A stretch of DNA of 54,100 nucleotides from Spirochaetes bacterium RBG_16_49_21 (GTDB lineage Bacteria; Spirochaetota; UBA4802; UBA5550): assembly GCA_001829495.1 (NCBI GenBank), contig MIBJ01000001.1, positions 66,414-120,513 on the forward strand, written 5' to 3'. The position numbers were made by a program, and so were the translations under genes. Shown here one piece after another: positions 36,729-45,431 of this stretch; position 1 is the first letter of the stretch; every line of letters starts with the position of its first letter. The notes under the pieces were generated by a model that worked only from the letters and a program-made list of their open reading frames with translations, ran no database searches and was not told the origin of the DNA.

Positions 36729-38177
36729 ATGAAACCAACACCTCCCCCGCCCGCTGACGACGGGAAGCCGAAAGACGAATGCGGGATAGTCGGAATATAC
36801 GGTAACGCCAAGGCCGCAAACTTAACCTATCTGGGGTTATATATGCTCCAGCACCGGGGCCAGGAATCAACGGGCATAGCATCGTCAGACGGCCACCATA
36901 TCTACCGCTACGCCGGCATGGGCAAGGTCATTGACGTGTTCACCCAGGAGCATATCAATAACCTCCAGGGCTACCTGGCAATCGGGCATAACCGGTATTC
37001 CACCACCGGGTCGTCATTTTTACGAAACGCCCAACCCTTCAGATCGGACTCGATCCTGGGGCCGGTTGTGCTTGCCCATAACGGAAACCTGACCAACGCG
37101 GGCACCCTCCGGCACGATCTGGAGAAAAAAGGGCATATCTTCCAGACCACGATCGACTCGGAAGTCATCGTACACCTTATGGCGAAGTCCGGGATCGAAA
37201 ATTTTCTGGAGGCGCTCATCTTCGCGCTGAAGCAGGTGCGGGGCGCCTACTCGCTTTTGGTCATGAGCCGCGACAAGATCTACGCGGTGCGCGACCCGCA
37301 CGGGTTCAGGCCCCTGGTGCTGGGAAGAATCGACGAAACGCACGTGATCGCGTCGGAAACCTGCGCCTTTGACATCATCGATGCGGAATACGTGCGGGAA
37401 ATCGAGCCGGGCGAACTTGTGGAAATATCGAACACGGGCATTAAATCCTACCGTCCATTCGAAAAGAAAAATCAATCCCTCTGCATATTCGAGTATATCT
37501 ATTTTTCCCGGCCGGACAGCATTATCTTCGGCAAGTCCGTGTACGAGATGCGGATCAAGCTGGGACGAATGCTCGCGCGCCAGGCGCCGGTAAAGGCCGA
37601 CATCATCGTGCCCATACCCGACTCGTCGGTGTGCGCCGCAATCGGATACGCGAAAGAAGCGGGCATCCCCTACGAGATGGGATTGATACGGAGCCATTAC
37701 ATCGGCCGCACCTTCATTGAGCCGTCGCAAAAAATCCGCGACTTCGGCGCCAAGATCAAGTACAACGTGGTGCGCTCGACCGTGGCGGGGAAGAAGATCG
37801 TGGTGGTGGACGATTCCATCATGCGGGGAACCACCATGCGGAAAATCATAAAGATGTTCAGGCTCGGCGGAGCAGCCGAGATCCACGTCCGCATATCCGC
37901 GCCTCCCACGACCTTCCCCTGCTTCTACGGGATCGATATCCCCACGCGCAAGGAGCTCATCGCAGCCACGCACACCATCGACGAGATACGGAAATACCTC
38001 AGGGTCGACTCGATCGAATACATGACCGTGGAGACCATGCTTGAGGCGCTGGACAGCCCGGAGATGCAATTCTGCTGCGCCTGCTTCAACGGATACTATC
38101 CCTGCGAGCTGGATGAAAACTGCGAAGACAACCAGAAGTACCTTTTCGAGGACGCGGGGATCAACGAGTATTATTAA
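36729..38177 (+). CDS. purF: Amidophosphoribosyltransferase
   Basis: 482 residues from this start. The glutaminase nucleophile Cys follows a short propeptide in KPKDECGIVGIYG; LQHRGQESTGIA, GHNRYSTTGSS and the PRPP loop VVVDDSIMRGTT are clear. Cysteines in the C-terminal half (FPCFYG, CCACFNGYYPCELDENC) indicate the Fe-S type of PurF. It makes phosphoribosylamine from PRPP and glutamine, the first step of purine synthesis. The start is unsure: in-frame ATGs at 36681 and 36720 also exist and none has a clear ribosome site; 36729 gives a typical propeptide length. A 26-bp palindrome is upstream. Confidence 0.94.
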   Translation: MKPTPPPPADDGKPKDECGIVGIYGNAKAANLTYLGLYMLQHRGQESTGIASSDGHHIYRYAGMGKVIDVFTQEHINNLQGYLAIGHNRYSTTGSSFLRNAQPFRSDSILGPVVLAHNGNLTNAGTLRHDLEKKGHIFQTTIDSEVIVHLMAKSGIENFLEALIFALKQVRGAYSLLVMSRDKIYAVRDPHGFRPLVLGRIDETHVIASETCAFDIIDAEYVREIEPGELVEISNTGIKSYRPFEKKNQSLCIFEYIYFSRPDSIIFGKSVYEMRIKLGRMLARQAPVKADIIVPIPDSSVCAAIGYAKEAGIPYEMGLIRSHYIGRTFIEPSQKIRDFGAKIKYNVVRSTVAGKKIVVVDDSIMRGTTMRKIIKMFRLGGAAEIHVRISAPPTTFPCFYGIDIPTRKELIAATHTIDEIRKYLRVDSIEYMTVETMLEALDSPEMQFCCACFNGYYPCELDENCEDNQKYLFEDAGINEYY

Positions 38178-38225
38178 ATAAAATTCTTGACTGATTTGCC
38201 GCATGCCTGATTATTTTTATGTGAT

Positions 38226-38294
<69 letters not shown>

Positions 38295-38298
<4 letters not shown>

Positions 38299-38357
38299 CA
38301 GAACAGGACTTAAAAATAACAAGAGGCGGGATTTCCCGCCTCTTGTTATTTTCAGGC
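38295..38357. repeat. Duplicated terminator module, copy A
   Basis: The block from CCTGCAGAACAGG through the terminator to TTCAGGC is identical to 50535-50597, 12.2 kb away. Similarity continues weakly after it (GACCTGTTCCATGAC vs GACCTGATACATGAC). Copy A includes the 3' end of tRNA-Trp. Confidence 0.85.
38313..38352. terminator. Rho-independent terminator of tRNA-Trp
   Basis: A near-perfect 18-bp stem (AAAATAACAAGAGGCGGG with its complement) around ATTT ends in a T-rich tail. It can act in both directions: after tRNA-Trp and against the citrate synthase gene. Confidence 0.9.
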
Positions 38358-38441
38358 AGGTTGTTGACCTGTTCCATGACTTTGGGATCGAGCAGGAAGG
38401 AAAAGGGCTTGATCCAGTCGATTCTTACACCGAACATCCCG

Positions 38442-39410
38442 TCAAAATAGATACCAGAAGCTTGCCCTCGGATCATAACTTTTATAAATACGGTGTCCGA
38501 AGCCGAACAACCTGAAAGAGCTGTTTTTATCTTTTGCTCTATCAATACACTCCCTAACGGATATGCCGTCTTGTTGAATGCGTTCAAGCATTTCAATGAC
38601 CTCCTGGTTTGCACCGCCATGCAAAGGACCCCACAGAGCGCATATGCCAGCGCAGATCGACGAATACAGGTTTACCATACTGCTTCCGACGAGCCGTACG
38701 GTTGACGTACTGCAGTTCTGCTCGTGATCTGCATGGAGAATAAGCAGGGTGTTGAGCACCTTTTCGATTTCCGGATCAACATCGTATGGACTCACCGGAC
38801 TGTTAAACATCATATAAAGAAAATTTGCGCAGTACCGGAGATCATGGCGGGGATACACGAAGGGTTCACCGATGGAATGCTTGTATGAATAAGCTGCTAT
38901 GGTACGGATTTTGGATATAAGCCGCACGGCCATGATATCGAAAGCGTCACTGTCAAAATCGACAGTGAAGAATTGAGGATAAAAAACCGAGAGAGCATTT
39001 ACCATGGTGGAAAGGATTGCCATTGGATGCGCGGTTGGAGGAAACCCGTCAAAAAATCGAAGCATCTCCTCATGGATCATGGAATTTTCGGTAAGACGCA
39101 AGGAAAATAATTTTTTTTCAGAGTCGTTCGGAAGATGGCCATAAACAAGAAGATGCGCGGTTTCGGTAAACGTTGATTCTTCCGCCAGATCCTCTATGGG
39201 AAACCCGCGATAGCGAAGTATCCCTTTATCCCCGTCGATATAAGTGATGGCTGAAAGGCAGGAGCCGGTGTTCTGGTACCCCGCATCCAAGGTGATATAC
39301 CCGGTTTTGTTCCGCAATTCTGAGATATCAATTGCTTTTTCACCCTCGGTCCCCTCTACCACGGGGAGATCGTATGTTTTATTTTCAATGGACAATTGTA
39401 CTTTTTTCAT
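38442..39410 (-). pseudogene. gltA: Citrate synthase, truncated (C-terminal third missing)
   Basis: 322 residues where about 430 are expected. The N-terminal 315 residues are well conserved, with catalytic His in LHADHEQNCS (226/229) and GPLHGGANQE (264). The match stops at GFGHRIYKSYDPRA; a foreign tail SFWYLF ends the frame. The catalytic Asp and arginines beyond (about E. coli Asp362, Arg387, Arg407) are absent, so condensation of acetyl-CoA and oxaloacetate is not expected. The ATG at 39410 has AGGAG 8 nt upstream. Downstream in another frame lies FDGMFGVRIDWIKPFSFLLD, which looks like the end of a different protein. A repeat borders this junction. Confidence 0.85.
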
Positions 39411-39571
39411 TTGGCATACTCCTGTGGTGATGCTTTGGTATTTCCTATTTCGATGACCGATATTTGCGCGCATAATGAATCAACCAGGTCCACAGGAAGA
39501 TTAGCTCCGATCATCTTTAAGTTCCCATACAAATCCGCTTCTTTAATTGACACCGATTTTTCAGAAAGCAT
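39407..39571 (-). CDS. Small hypothetical gene coupled to citrate synthase
   Basis: 54 residues, beginning MLSEKSVSIKEADLYGN. GGAGGGAGAG lies 6 nt before the ATG, and the stop TGA overlaps the citrate synthase ATG (ATGA), a sign of translational coupling. No family is recognised. It may be real or the tail of a decayed gene, given the neighbouring broken genes. Confidence 0.45.
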   Translation of the reverse strand: MLSEKSVSIKEADLYGNLKMIGANLPVDLVDSLCAQISVIEIGNTKASPQEYAK

Positions 39572-39679
39572 ATGAAACTCTCCCTCCGGAAAGCGCTCGA
39601 CCGACGGTAAAGTGAACAAACCGGACTGAAATGATCGCCAGAAAGAACATAATGCGAAAATTGCCGATTCAGATATTTC

Positions 39680-39820
39680 TCATGATCGGTATGTTGTATT
39701 GGTATGAGAATCGTAATAACGCAGTTCCACGACAGAATTATAATGCGGGTGCAGCTCAGCCCTATACCCTTGCGCGGTGATAAATTCAATGCCAATTATC
39801 CGCACATCGTCAGGATTCAT
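39680..39820 (-). CDS. Small hypothetical gene, 46 residues
   Basis: A 46-residue frame starting MNPDDVRIIGIEFITAQGYRA, with AAGGAG 5 nt before the ATG, a strong ribosome site. It ends HTNTTYRS. No family is recognised. About 110 bp separates it from the 54-residue frame. It could be a small functional gene or a remnant. Confidence 0.4.
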   Translation of the reverse strand: MNPDDVRIIGIEFITAQGYRAELHPHYNSVVELRYYDSHTNTTYRS

Positions 39821-40103
39821 ACTTGCTCCTTGCCATTATTACAGTGAGTATTTCCTTGGAACCGCCGCATTTCATTATGTATTTTAAAAAAGCTGTTGTG
39901 AAACAAGAATAAGAATGTTGGACGGGAACCAGAGAATTATTACTCATAGGGCTTTCTCATCTCCTGATATGCCATATTTGATATATACAGGTCGAGAATC
40001 ACCATTGCAGTGAAAGCTTCCGCCACGGGCCATACGCGTGACACAGAAGAATTTTCCATAATTGCATCCGATCATTATTTTTCCCTTTACTATCTTACCT
40101 TAG
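39821..40103. other. Stretch between small frames and aminotransferase remnant
   Basis: About 280 bp with a possible 39-residue frame on the minus strand at 39940-40059 (MENSSVSRVWPVAEAFTAMV...), with a poor ribosome site. No other convincing feature. It may hold remnants of a decayed gene. Confidence 0.4.
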
Positions 40104-41236
40104 CTATGATATTTTTGCGATGGCCTCGCCGATGCGGGCTACACCCCTGATAAGGCCTCATCGATAAGATACGAACAGAGCTTCGATGAATTGCCGGAAC
40201 CTTCATACCTGCTTGCTATTTTTTCCCACCCCCGGAACCGATACACATCGCTTATCCGCGGGAATGCGTAAAACGCACCGTCCGGTTGTGAGCAGGCAAA
40301 ACCGGGCACCTTATTGAGGCCGTTGACGATGAGGGTTCTCCGACGGGCGAAAGCCGATACCATCTCCATGACAGGATTCTGGTCACCCGACAATGCCGCA
40401 ACTGCTGCATACTGGGCGATTGACGTGGGATTTGACGTTGACTGGCTTTGCAGCGTCTCCACATTTTTAATAACTGCCGCGTCGCCCGCCATGTAGCCGA
40501 TACGCCAGCCGGTCATGGCATACGCCTTTGAAACGCCGTTCAGCACAAACGTCTTTTGTTTCATCTCCTCCGATATGTTGGCCATGTTGGCGAAAGCGCG
40601 GCCGTCATACATAATCGATTCGTAAATGTCGTCGGATACAACAGCGATATCCCGCCCGGCAATTGCCCCGGCGAGAGCGGCGAGATCGTCGCGCGTGTAG
40701 GCGGCCCCGGCAGGGTTTGATGGGGAGTTCAACACCACAACGCGCGTTTTATCTGTTATTGCGCCAAGTAACTGCTTAGGCGTCAGCCTGAAACCGTTTC
40801 GTTCAGGGCACTCAACTATCACCGGGACTCCCCCCGCGAGTGATACCATGGGCGGATAGGACACCCGGTAGGGCGACGGTATGATCACTTCGTCGCCGTC
40901 GTCGAGAAGAACTTGCATCAGGTTGTAAAACGAGTGCTTGCCACCGCAATTGATGGTGACCTGGCTTTGCTCGTACGAAAGGCTGTTATCACGCTTGAGT
41001 TTTTCTACAACGGCCGCCTTGAGCTCCTTGATACCACCCGCTGGCGTGTATTTTGTTTTACCCTGATCAAGAGCACGCTTCGCGGCTTCTTTAATACCTG
41101 CGGGAGTATCGAAGTCGGGTTCGCCCGAACCGAAGCCGATGATGTCGATCCCCTGCGCCTGCAGTGACGCAGCCAGGGCCGTGAGGGCCAGTGTTGGGGA
41201 TGGTTTTACTTGTTGTATTCTCTTTGAAAGTTTCAC
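40104..41236 (-). pseudogene. Class I aminotransferase (aspartate-type) with 3' deletion
   Basis: The frame encodes 365 residues, about 30 short of the usual length. The PLP lysine is in NGVSKAYAMTGWRIGY, and the usual NSPSNPAG and DDIYE motifs are present. The frame ends LIDEALSGV and a stop at 40139; directly after it, in another frame (40136-40104), the family C-terminus RIGEAIAKIS appears. Some 30 codons are therefore deleted out of frame, including the conserved Arg-Leu-Ser block whose arginine binds the substrate carboxylate. It is probably inactive. The start is GTG. It lies 40 bp after padR in the same direction. Confidence 0.85.
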
Positions 41237-41276
41237 GAAATTGTTTTACCCCTTTTCTATATGATAGAGTAGTCTG

Positions 41277-41585
41277 TCATTCATAAAGCGCGTCAAAAAG
41301 CTCCTTGGCCTTTTCCTTTGCTTTATTAAACGCTTCTTTTCCGCGATCCGTCAGCGTATAATATTTTCTGATTTTTCCATTTATATTCCGATCCTCATGG
41401 ATCAGGTATCCTTTTTCCTCGAAACCGTGAAATGTGTTATACAGCGTACCAAATGATATCTTATAGCCGTACTCTTGAAGCTGATCGTGTATTTCCTTAC
41501 CATAAACGGGTTCCTTTTCCGCGTATTGCAGAATATAAATTTTTATAAATCCTAATAAAAACTCATGTATCATTACATCTGCCAT
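41277..41585 (-). CDS. PadR family transcriptional regulator
   Basis: 102 residues with the PadR winged helix: FIKIYILQYAEKEPVYGKEIHDQL, then TLYNTFHGFEEKGYL and KYYTLTDRGKEAF. GGGAGGA lies 4 nt before the ATG at 41585; an ATG 36 bp earlier has no ribosome site. PadR proteins repress neighbouring genes in response to small ligands. It may regulate the nifJ-purC operon or the aminotransferase. No effector can be inferred. Confidence 0.85.
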   Translation of the reverse strand: MADVMIHEFLLGFIKIYILQYAEKEPVYGKEIHDQLQEYGYKISFGTLYNTFHGFEEKGYLIHEDRNINGKIRKYYTLTDRGKEAFNKAKEKAKELFDALYE

Positions 41586-41630
41586 TGCATCCTCCCGATA
41601 GAGCGATATAGATTTGATCAAACGTTACAA

Positions 41631-43379
41631 TCACTTGGACAACAACGCAAGCAATTCTCTTGACGCTTCTTTGGGTCCTATCATTTCCCATCCTTGTAAT
41701 CCGAGACGGGTCCGTATCTGCCCGACTATTACACCAGTATTGAAAAAAGCGGTGAAATAGCGCTGCGCAAGTTCCTCGTACAAATCACGGTACTGCGGCG
41801 GTCCGAAGATGTTCGCGAAATACGATTGTACGATACCGGTCGTGTTTGTAGTCCCTTTACTCATGACGGTACCTTCACGAAAGACTCGAAGCGCTTCGTC
41901 TGATGTCGTGAACAGTTCGATGACCGGGTGGCCTTCGTCGATCTCCTCATAATTGTTCGCGTACAGTACCATGTCGACGCGGCTGCCCCGTATAATCTCG
42001 TCATACGTCGTCACGGGGAGCACAATGCGGGCGTTTGTTTTGTTCGGGCTCATGATGATGGAGCGGTCGAGCTGTCCGAAGGCGTAGCCGGGCTGCAGGT
42101 CGTCGATGCGGAGAAATGCGCCGATTTCCGTGCCGTAACCAATGACATCGCCATTTTCGTCGATTGATAGAGAGCCCATATCGTCAGCGATTACTACCAT
42201 GTCTCGGATACAATCATCGCCGACGGTGCGGAATGCCTCAAGCGTTTCCGATTTGCCTGCGCCCGTATCGCCGATGACAAGCAGAGTTTTATCGACCCCG
42301 CCCTTTAAAAGTATTCTCACCATGGCGCCATGGTAAGGCAACCTTCCGCGGCGCATCATGCATATATTGTGCAGGGTGAGCACCATCTTTTTCAAGTATC
42401 CGAAATATCCGAACCGGTCGGCGAAGGGGACCGATGCGACAAGTATCCCACTTGATTGATCTTCGTGAAAAACCGTCGGCGAATCGCCGAAGCCGTAACC
42501 GGCGTCTCCCGGCACTCCGAAGAAATATACGGCGTCCGGCTTGCGGTTGAGTTCTTCCAATGACGCAAGATCAAAAAGATTGCAAAGAGTGAAGCCGAGC
42601 TCAAAGAATTCCTTATAGAAATAAACAAAAATCAGCAACTCACCAACCTTTGCAGGATAACATAACCAATCATCTGCCGTAAATTCGATATGGTCAATTG
42701 GGTTAATCTCGGTTTTTTCGAATACACCGCTCCGCGTATTTATCGGCGGGTCGAGGATAAGTGGCGGGACAAGGAGCACCTGTCGGATAACCGACATGTT
42801 CTTCAATTTCTGATACCACTCAGGGGGAAGGGACAATTCCATCGGCAGGGCGATGGCCGCTACCTCGGCCCCCGCGTTCACCTGGCGGTATACATTCGAG
42901 TGTCTGCCAGTGATGTTCTCCTGCACATCGCGGTATACGCTCCGCACCAGATCTGAAAGAAATTCAACCGTGCTATTGAACGTGCGGTAGGGTCGGCTGT
43001 CGAGCCGGTCTCCAGTGGAATCGCAGATGATGAAGCGATCGAAGCTCCTCCAGAAGTTATAAAGATATTCAACGAACCCGTTAAATAACTCAGCATCACT
43101 TAAAAACATTTTAGATCCGTCTACGACTTTTATGACATTTTCACGGGGAAGCCGTTGAAGTTCTCCGATTGTCGCGATAAGAATCCCGGTCGAACTGTCG
43201 TTTATACAGCCGTCTGGGATTATTGCAAGAAGGCGGGAGCCGTTTTTTTCCAGCCGCTTGATGGCGAGCCTTACAATGTCGTAAAAAAGGGCGCTTTCGA
43301 TTAGCTCACGTGAACTCTCACACACGCGGTCCTTGATGTGAAGTATCACCTTTTTATTGATTATTTCATGACGGATCAT
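41631..43379 (-). CDS. HPrK/PEPCK-like P-loop ATPase of unknown function
   Basis: 582 residues. The C-terminal part has a Walker A loop GDTGAGKSET at 370-379, close to the HPr kinase loop, followed by an acidic IADDMGS at 397-403 and the block TNTTGIVQSYF later on. This matches the PEPCK/HPrK superfamily fold. The N-terminal half (about 1-340) is unique, with a YGFGDSPTVFHED segment. It may be an unusual PEP carboxykinase or a kinase of another protein. The ATG at 43379, with AAGGA at 8 nt, is chosen because an earlier start would overlap purC. It is the last gene of a tight operon, 5 bp after purC. Confidence 0.75.
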   Translation of the reverse strand: MIRHEIINKKVILHIKDRVCESSRELIESALFYDIVRLAIKRLEKNGSRLLAIIPDGCINDSSTGILIATIGELQRLPRENVIKVVDGSKMFLSDAELFNGFVEYLYNFWRSFDRFIICDSTGDRLDSRPYRTFNSTVEFLSDLVRSVYRDVQENITGRHSNVYRQVNAGAEVAAIALPMELSLPPEWYQKLKNMSVIRQVLLVPPLILDPPINTRSGVFEKTEINPIDHIEFTADDWLCYPAKVGELLIFVYFYKEFFELGFTLCNLFDLASLEELNRKPDAVYFFGVPGDAGYGFGDSPTVFHEDQSSGILVASVPFADRFGYFGYLKKMVLTLHNICMMRRGRLPYHGAMVRILLKGGVDKTLLVIGDTGAGKSETLEAFRTVGDDCIRDMVVIADDMGSLSIDENGDVIGYGTEIGAFLRIDDLQPGYAFGQLDRSIIMSPNKTNARIVLPVTTYDEIIRGSRVDMVLYANNYEEIDEGHPVIELFTTSDEALRVFREGTVMSKGTTNTTGIVQSYFANIFGPPQYRDLYEELAQRYFTAFFNTGVIVGQIRTRLGLQGWEMIGPKEASRELLALLSK

Positions 43380-43384
43380 ATCTT

Positions 43385-44425
43385 CTATCCTTGTTTTGAT
43401 TTTGCAAGTTCGTATTGAATATCCTTCATGATCTCCGAGAGGGGCCGCACCCGAAACCAATGCATGCCGGTAAGCTCGTTTGCCACTGCCTGGTATATGC
43501 TTGATATGAGCCCCGAAAGCTGATCGGGAAGATGCGGGGGGTTTGATGCAACAAGCGATTTCCACGCGAGCCTGTTTTTCTTTTTCGCAGACTCAAGATC
43601 ACGATACCAATCGGTTTCCCGATAAAAAACCCGGGCGAGTTCCTTGCTTACGTGAATGCCGTTGTAAGTGAAACGGCATTCATCCGGCGTACCCAGGACG
43701 TCGACCACTACAACATTTCCACTATTGTCGATGGCAAATTCCATCTTGCCGTCCTCATTCACGAGCCCGATGCGTTCAACCTCACTCGTGATGATCGTAT
43801 TGATCCTTTCCGTGAGTTTTTCCATGTTGTTGAAGTTGGTGTCTGCGAGGCCTGATATCGCTTTCGCTTCGCTCCACGGCAGATACCGGTCGGTAGCTTC
43901 GAGTTTCGTGGACACGTCAAGGATCGGCCACTCAAGGACGTCGCCGGGACCCGGCATATTTGTCAATCCGAGATCGGCAAGGCTTACTGACCCTTCGGCG
44001 AGCCTTTTTAAAACACTCGAACCTTCGGGAAGACGGTTGCGGTAAATCACCTCCAGCGGTATCAGAAAATTTACTGAAGTCCCGCGATATTCCGAATAAT
44101 CGTAGGATCCGTTTTTTTCTATTGGACGAATTACCCGGTAGAGGCTGACTGCCATGATATCCGGGGCCTCTTTCATATCTTTTATTTGGCGTATCACTCC
44201 GTCGTTGCCGACAAGGCCGCGATAATGGCTGTCAATACCCGCCTCAAGGAGTTTTTCGAAAAAATAGGCGCCGATGATACACAGCGCCTTACCCTTGCCG
44301 GCGATATGATCCGGCATTTCGCCCCAGTCGAATACCGAGTAGCGGTCGGAAAAGGAGAAAAAACCGACGCCGGAGTTAATGCCGGTAGGTTCCTGTATTA
44401 TTTTCAAATCCTTGACACTTCCCAT
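43385..44425 (-). CDS. purC: SAICAR synthetase (phosphoribosylaminoimidazole-succinocarboxamide synthase)
   Basis: 346 residues. The ATP-binding and substrate blocks are clear: YSVFDWGEMPDHIAGKG, PLEVIYRNRLPEGSSVLKR, PILDVSTKLEATDR and DVLGTPDECRF. It makes SAICAR from CAIR and aspartate with ATP in purine synthesis. AAGGAG lies 7 nt before the ATG. It starts immediately after the previous stop, within the same operon. The length is larger than E. coli PurC (237), as in other long-form enzymes. Its pairing with an HPrK/PEPCK-like gene is unusual. Confidence 0.88.
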   Translation of the reverse strand: MGSVKDLKIIQEPTGINSGVGFFSFSDRYSVFDWGEMPDHIAGKGKALCIIGAYFFEKLLEAGIDSHYRGLVGNDGVIRQIKDMKEAPDIMAVSLYRVIRPIEKNGSYDYSEYRGTSVNFLIPLEVIYRNRLPEGSSVLKRLAEGSVSLADLGLTNMPGPGDVLEWPILDVSTKLEATDRYLPWSEAKAISGLADTNFNNMEKLTERINTIITSEVERIGLVNEDGKMEFAIDNSGNVVVVDVLGTPDECRFTYNGIHVSKELARVFYRETDWYRDLESAKKKNRLAWKSLVASNPPHLPDQLSGLISSIYQAVANELTGMHWFRVRPLSEIMKDIQYELAKSKQG

Positions 44426-44426
44426 A

Positions 44427-45431
44427 TTATTTCTCCTTGTTAACCGTTGAAGCTTCGTGCGCAATTGTTTTGTATCTCTTGTAAAAATCCTCACATACCG
44501 CTAGCGGCACATCATAGTCCTGGGAAGCATTCCACAGGAGATACCCTCTTACCCCGGCATCGTGAACCGCCTGTATCTGAGCCTCGATATACTTTTCATA
44601 GGTTAGGCCGGAGCGTTTCACTTTCATCCTGAAGGCCTGTATCCATGGGACGATTTCCGACTTTGAGGCACGCTCTTTTGCCCTTTTTGACGTGATGTGG
44701 ACTGTATAATATGGATCGGACATCATCTTTTTGCTCCAGGTGTAATGCGAGGGATACGCCATGGGACAGATGACATCGACGACGCGGTCGAACACCTCCA
44801 TCTTCTGGCCTATGTTGTCGTCAGTATTGAGCGGGATACGGCCGAAAATGTCAGCGGCAATTTTCACTCCGTATTTCGAAAGCCGGGCGCGCGCAGTAGA
44901 CAGAAATCCTGATATATAATCGTATTTTTGTGAAAGAGAAACACGACCTATCACACCATGATCGTTGAACCGGATATAATCGAACTGTATTTCCCTGAAC
45001 CCGGCCGCGCACGCTGCCTCGGCGACTGCAAGCCGATTTTCCAGAAGTTCCTTCGGGGCGGGGTACTCTTTCAACCCCTCGGGAAACACCACGACCCGGG
45101 CTATGGGATGAAACCCCATTTTCAAGCAGTACTCGACATGCTCCTTCGGCGTTACAGCGGACTTCATGCCCGGGGTCTGTACATCGATGACCACGGTGTT
45201 TAAACCGGCTTGTTTAGCCCGCTCGATGTGGCGTTTCAGCTTTACCATGCTGCCGCCCGATCCGGAATTCAGGTAAAAACCTTTATAAAAAATCGGATAT
45301 GTGTATGAGAGCTTTTTTTTCTCATTATTATTTTGCTGACCTCTTGTTACGCCTTTACCGCAGACGAAAATAATTGCGCCGATAAGGAGTAAAAAAATGG
45401 GAACCAGAATAATATATTTCCGATCATTCAT
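44427..45431 (-). CDS. Exported glycoside-hydrolase-like protein (DUF4015)
   Basis: 334 residues. One N-terminal membrane segment (about 6-22) anchors it. The body starts PIFYKGFYLNSGSGGSMVKLKR, and IQFDYIRFNDHG, PMAYPSHY, and PWIQAFRMKV are typical of the DUF4015 putative glycoside hydrolase (TIM barrel). The ATG at 45431 has TGGAGG 6 nt upstream and lies inside the last codons of nifJ (8-bp overlap), so it is translated from the nifJ transcript. Substrate unknown; probable role on envelope polysaccharide. Confidence 0.85.
   Translation of the reverse strand: MNDRKYIILVPIFLLLIGAIIFVCGKGVTRGQQNNNEKKKLSYTYPIFYKGFYLNSGSGGSMVKLKRHIERAKQAGLNTVVIDVQTPGMKSAVTPKEHVEYCLKMGFHPIARVVVFPEGLKEYPAPKELLENRLAVAEAACAAGFREIQFDYIRFNDHGVIGRVSLSQKYDYISGFLSTARARLSKYGVKIAADIFGRIPLNTDDNIGQKMEVFDRVVDVICPMAYPSHYTWSKKMMSDPYYTVHITSKRAKERASKSEIVPWIQAFRMKVKRSGLTYEKYIEAQIQAVHDAGVRGYLLWNASQDYDVPLAVCEDFYKRYKTIAHEASTVNKEK

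Noticed and set aside
37020-38204. 394-codon minus-strand frame across purF
   Set aside because: Antisense to a full-length PurF with all active-site motifs; the translation is histidine- and arginine-rich without family features.
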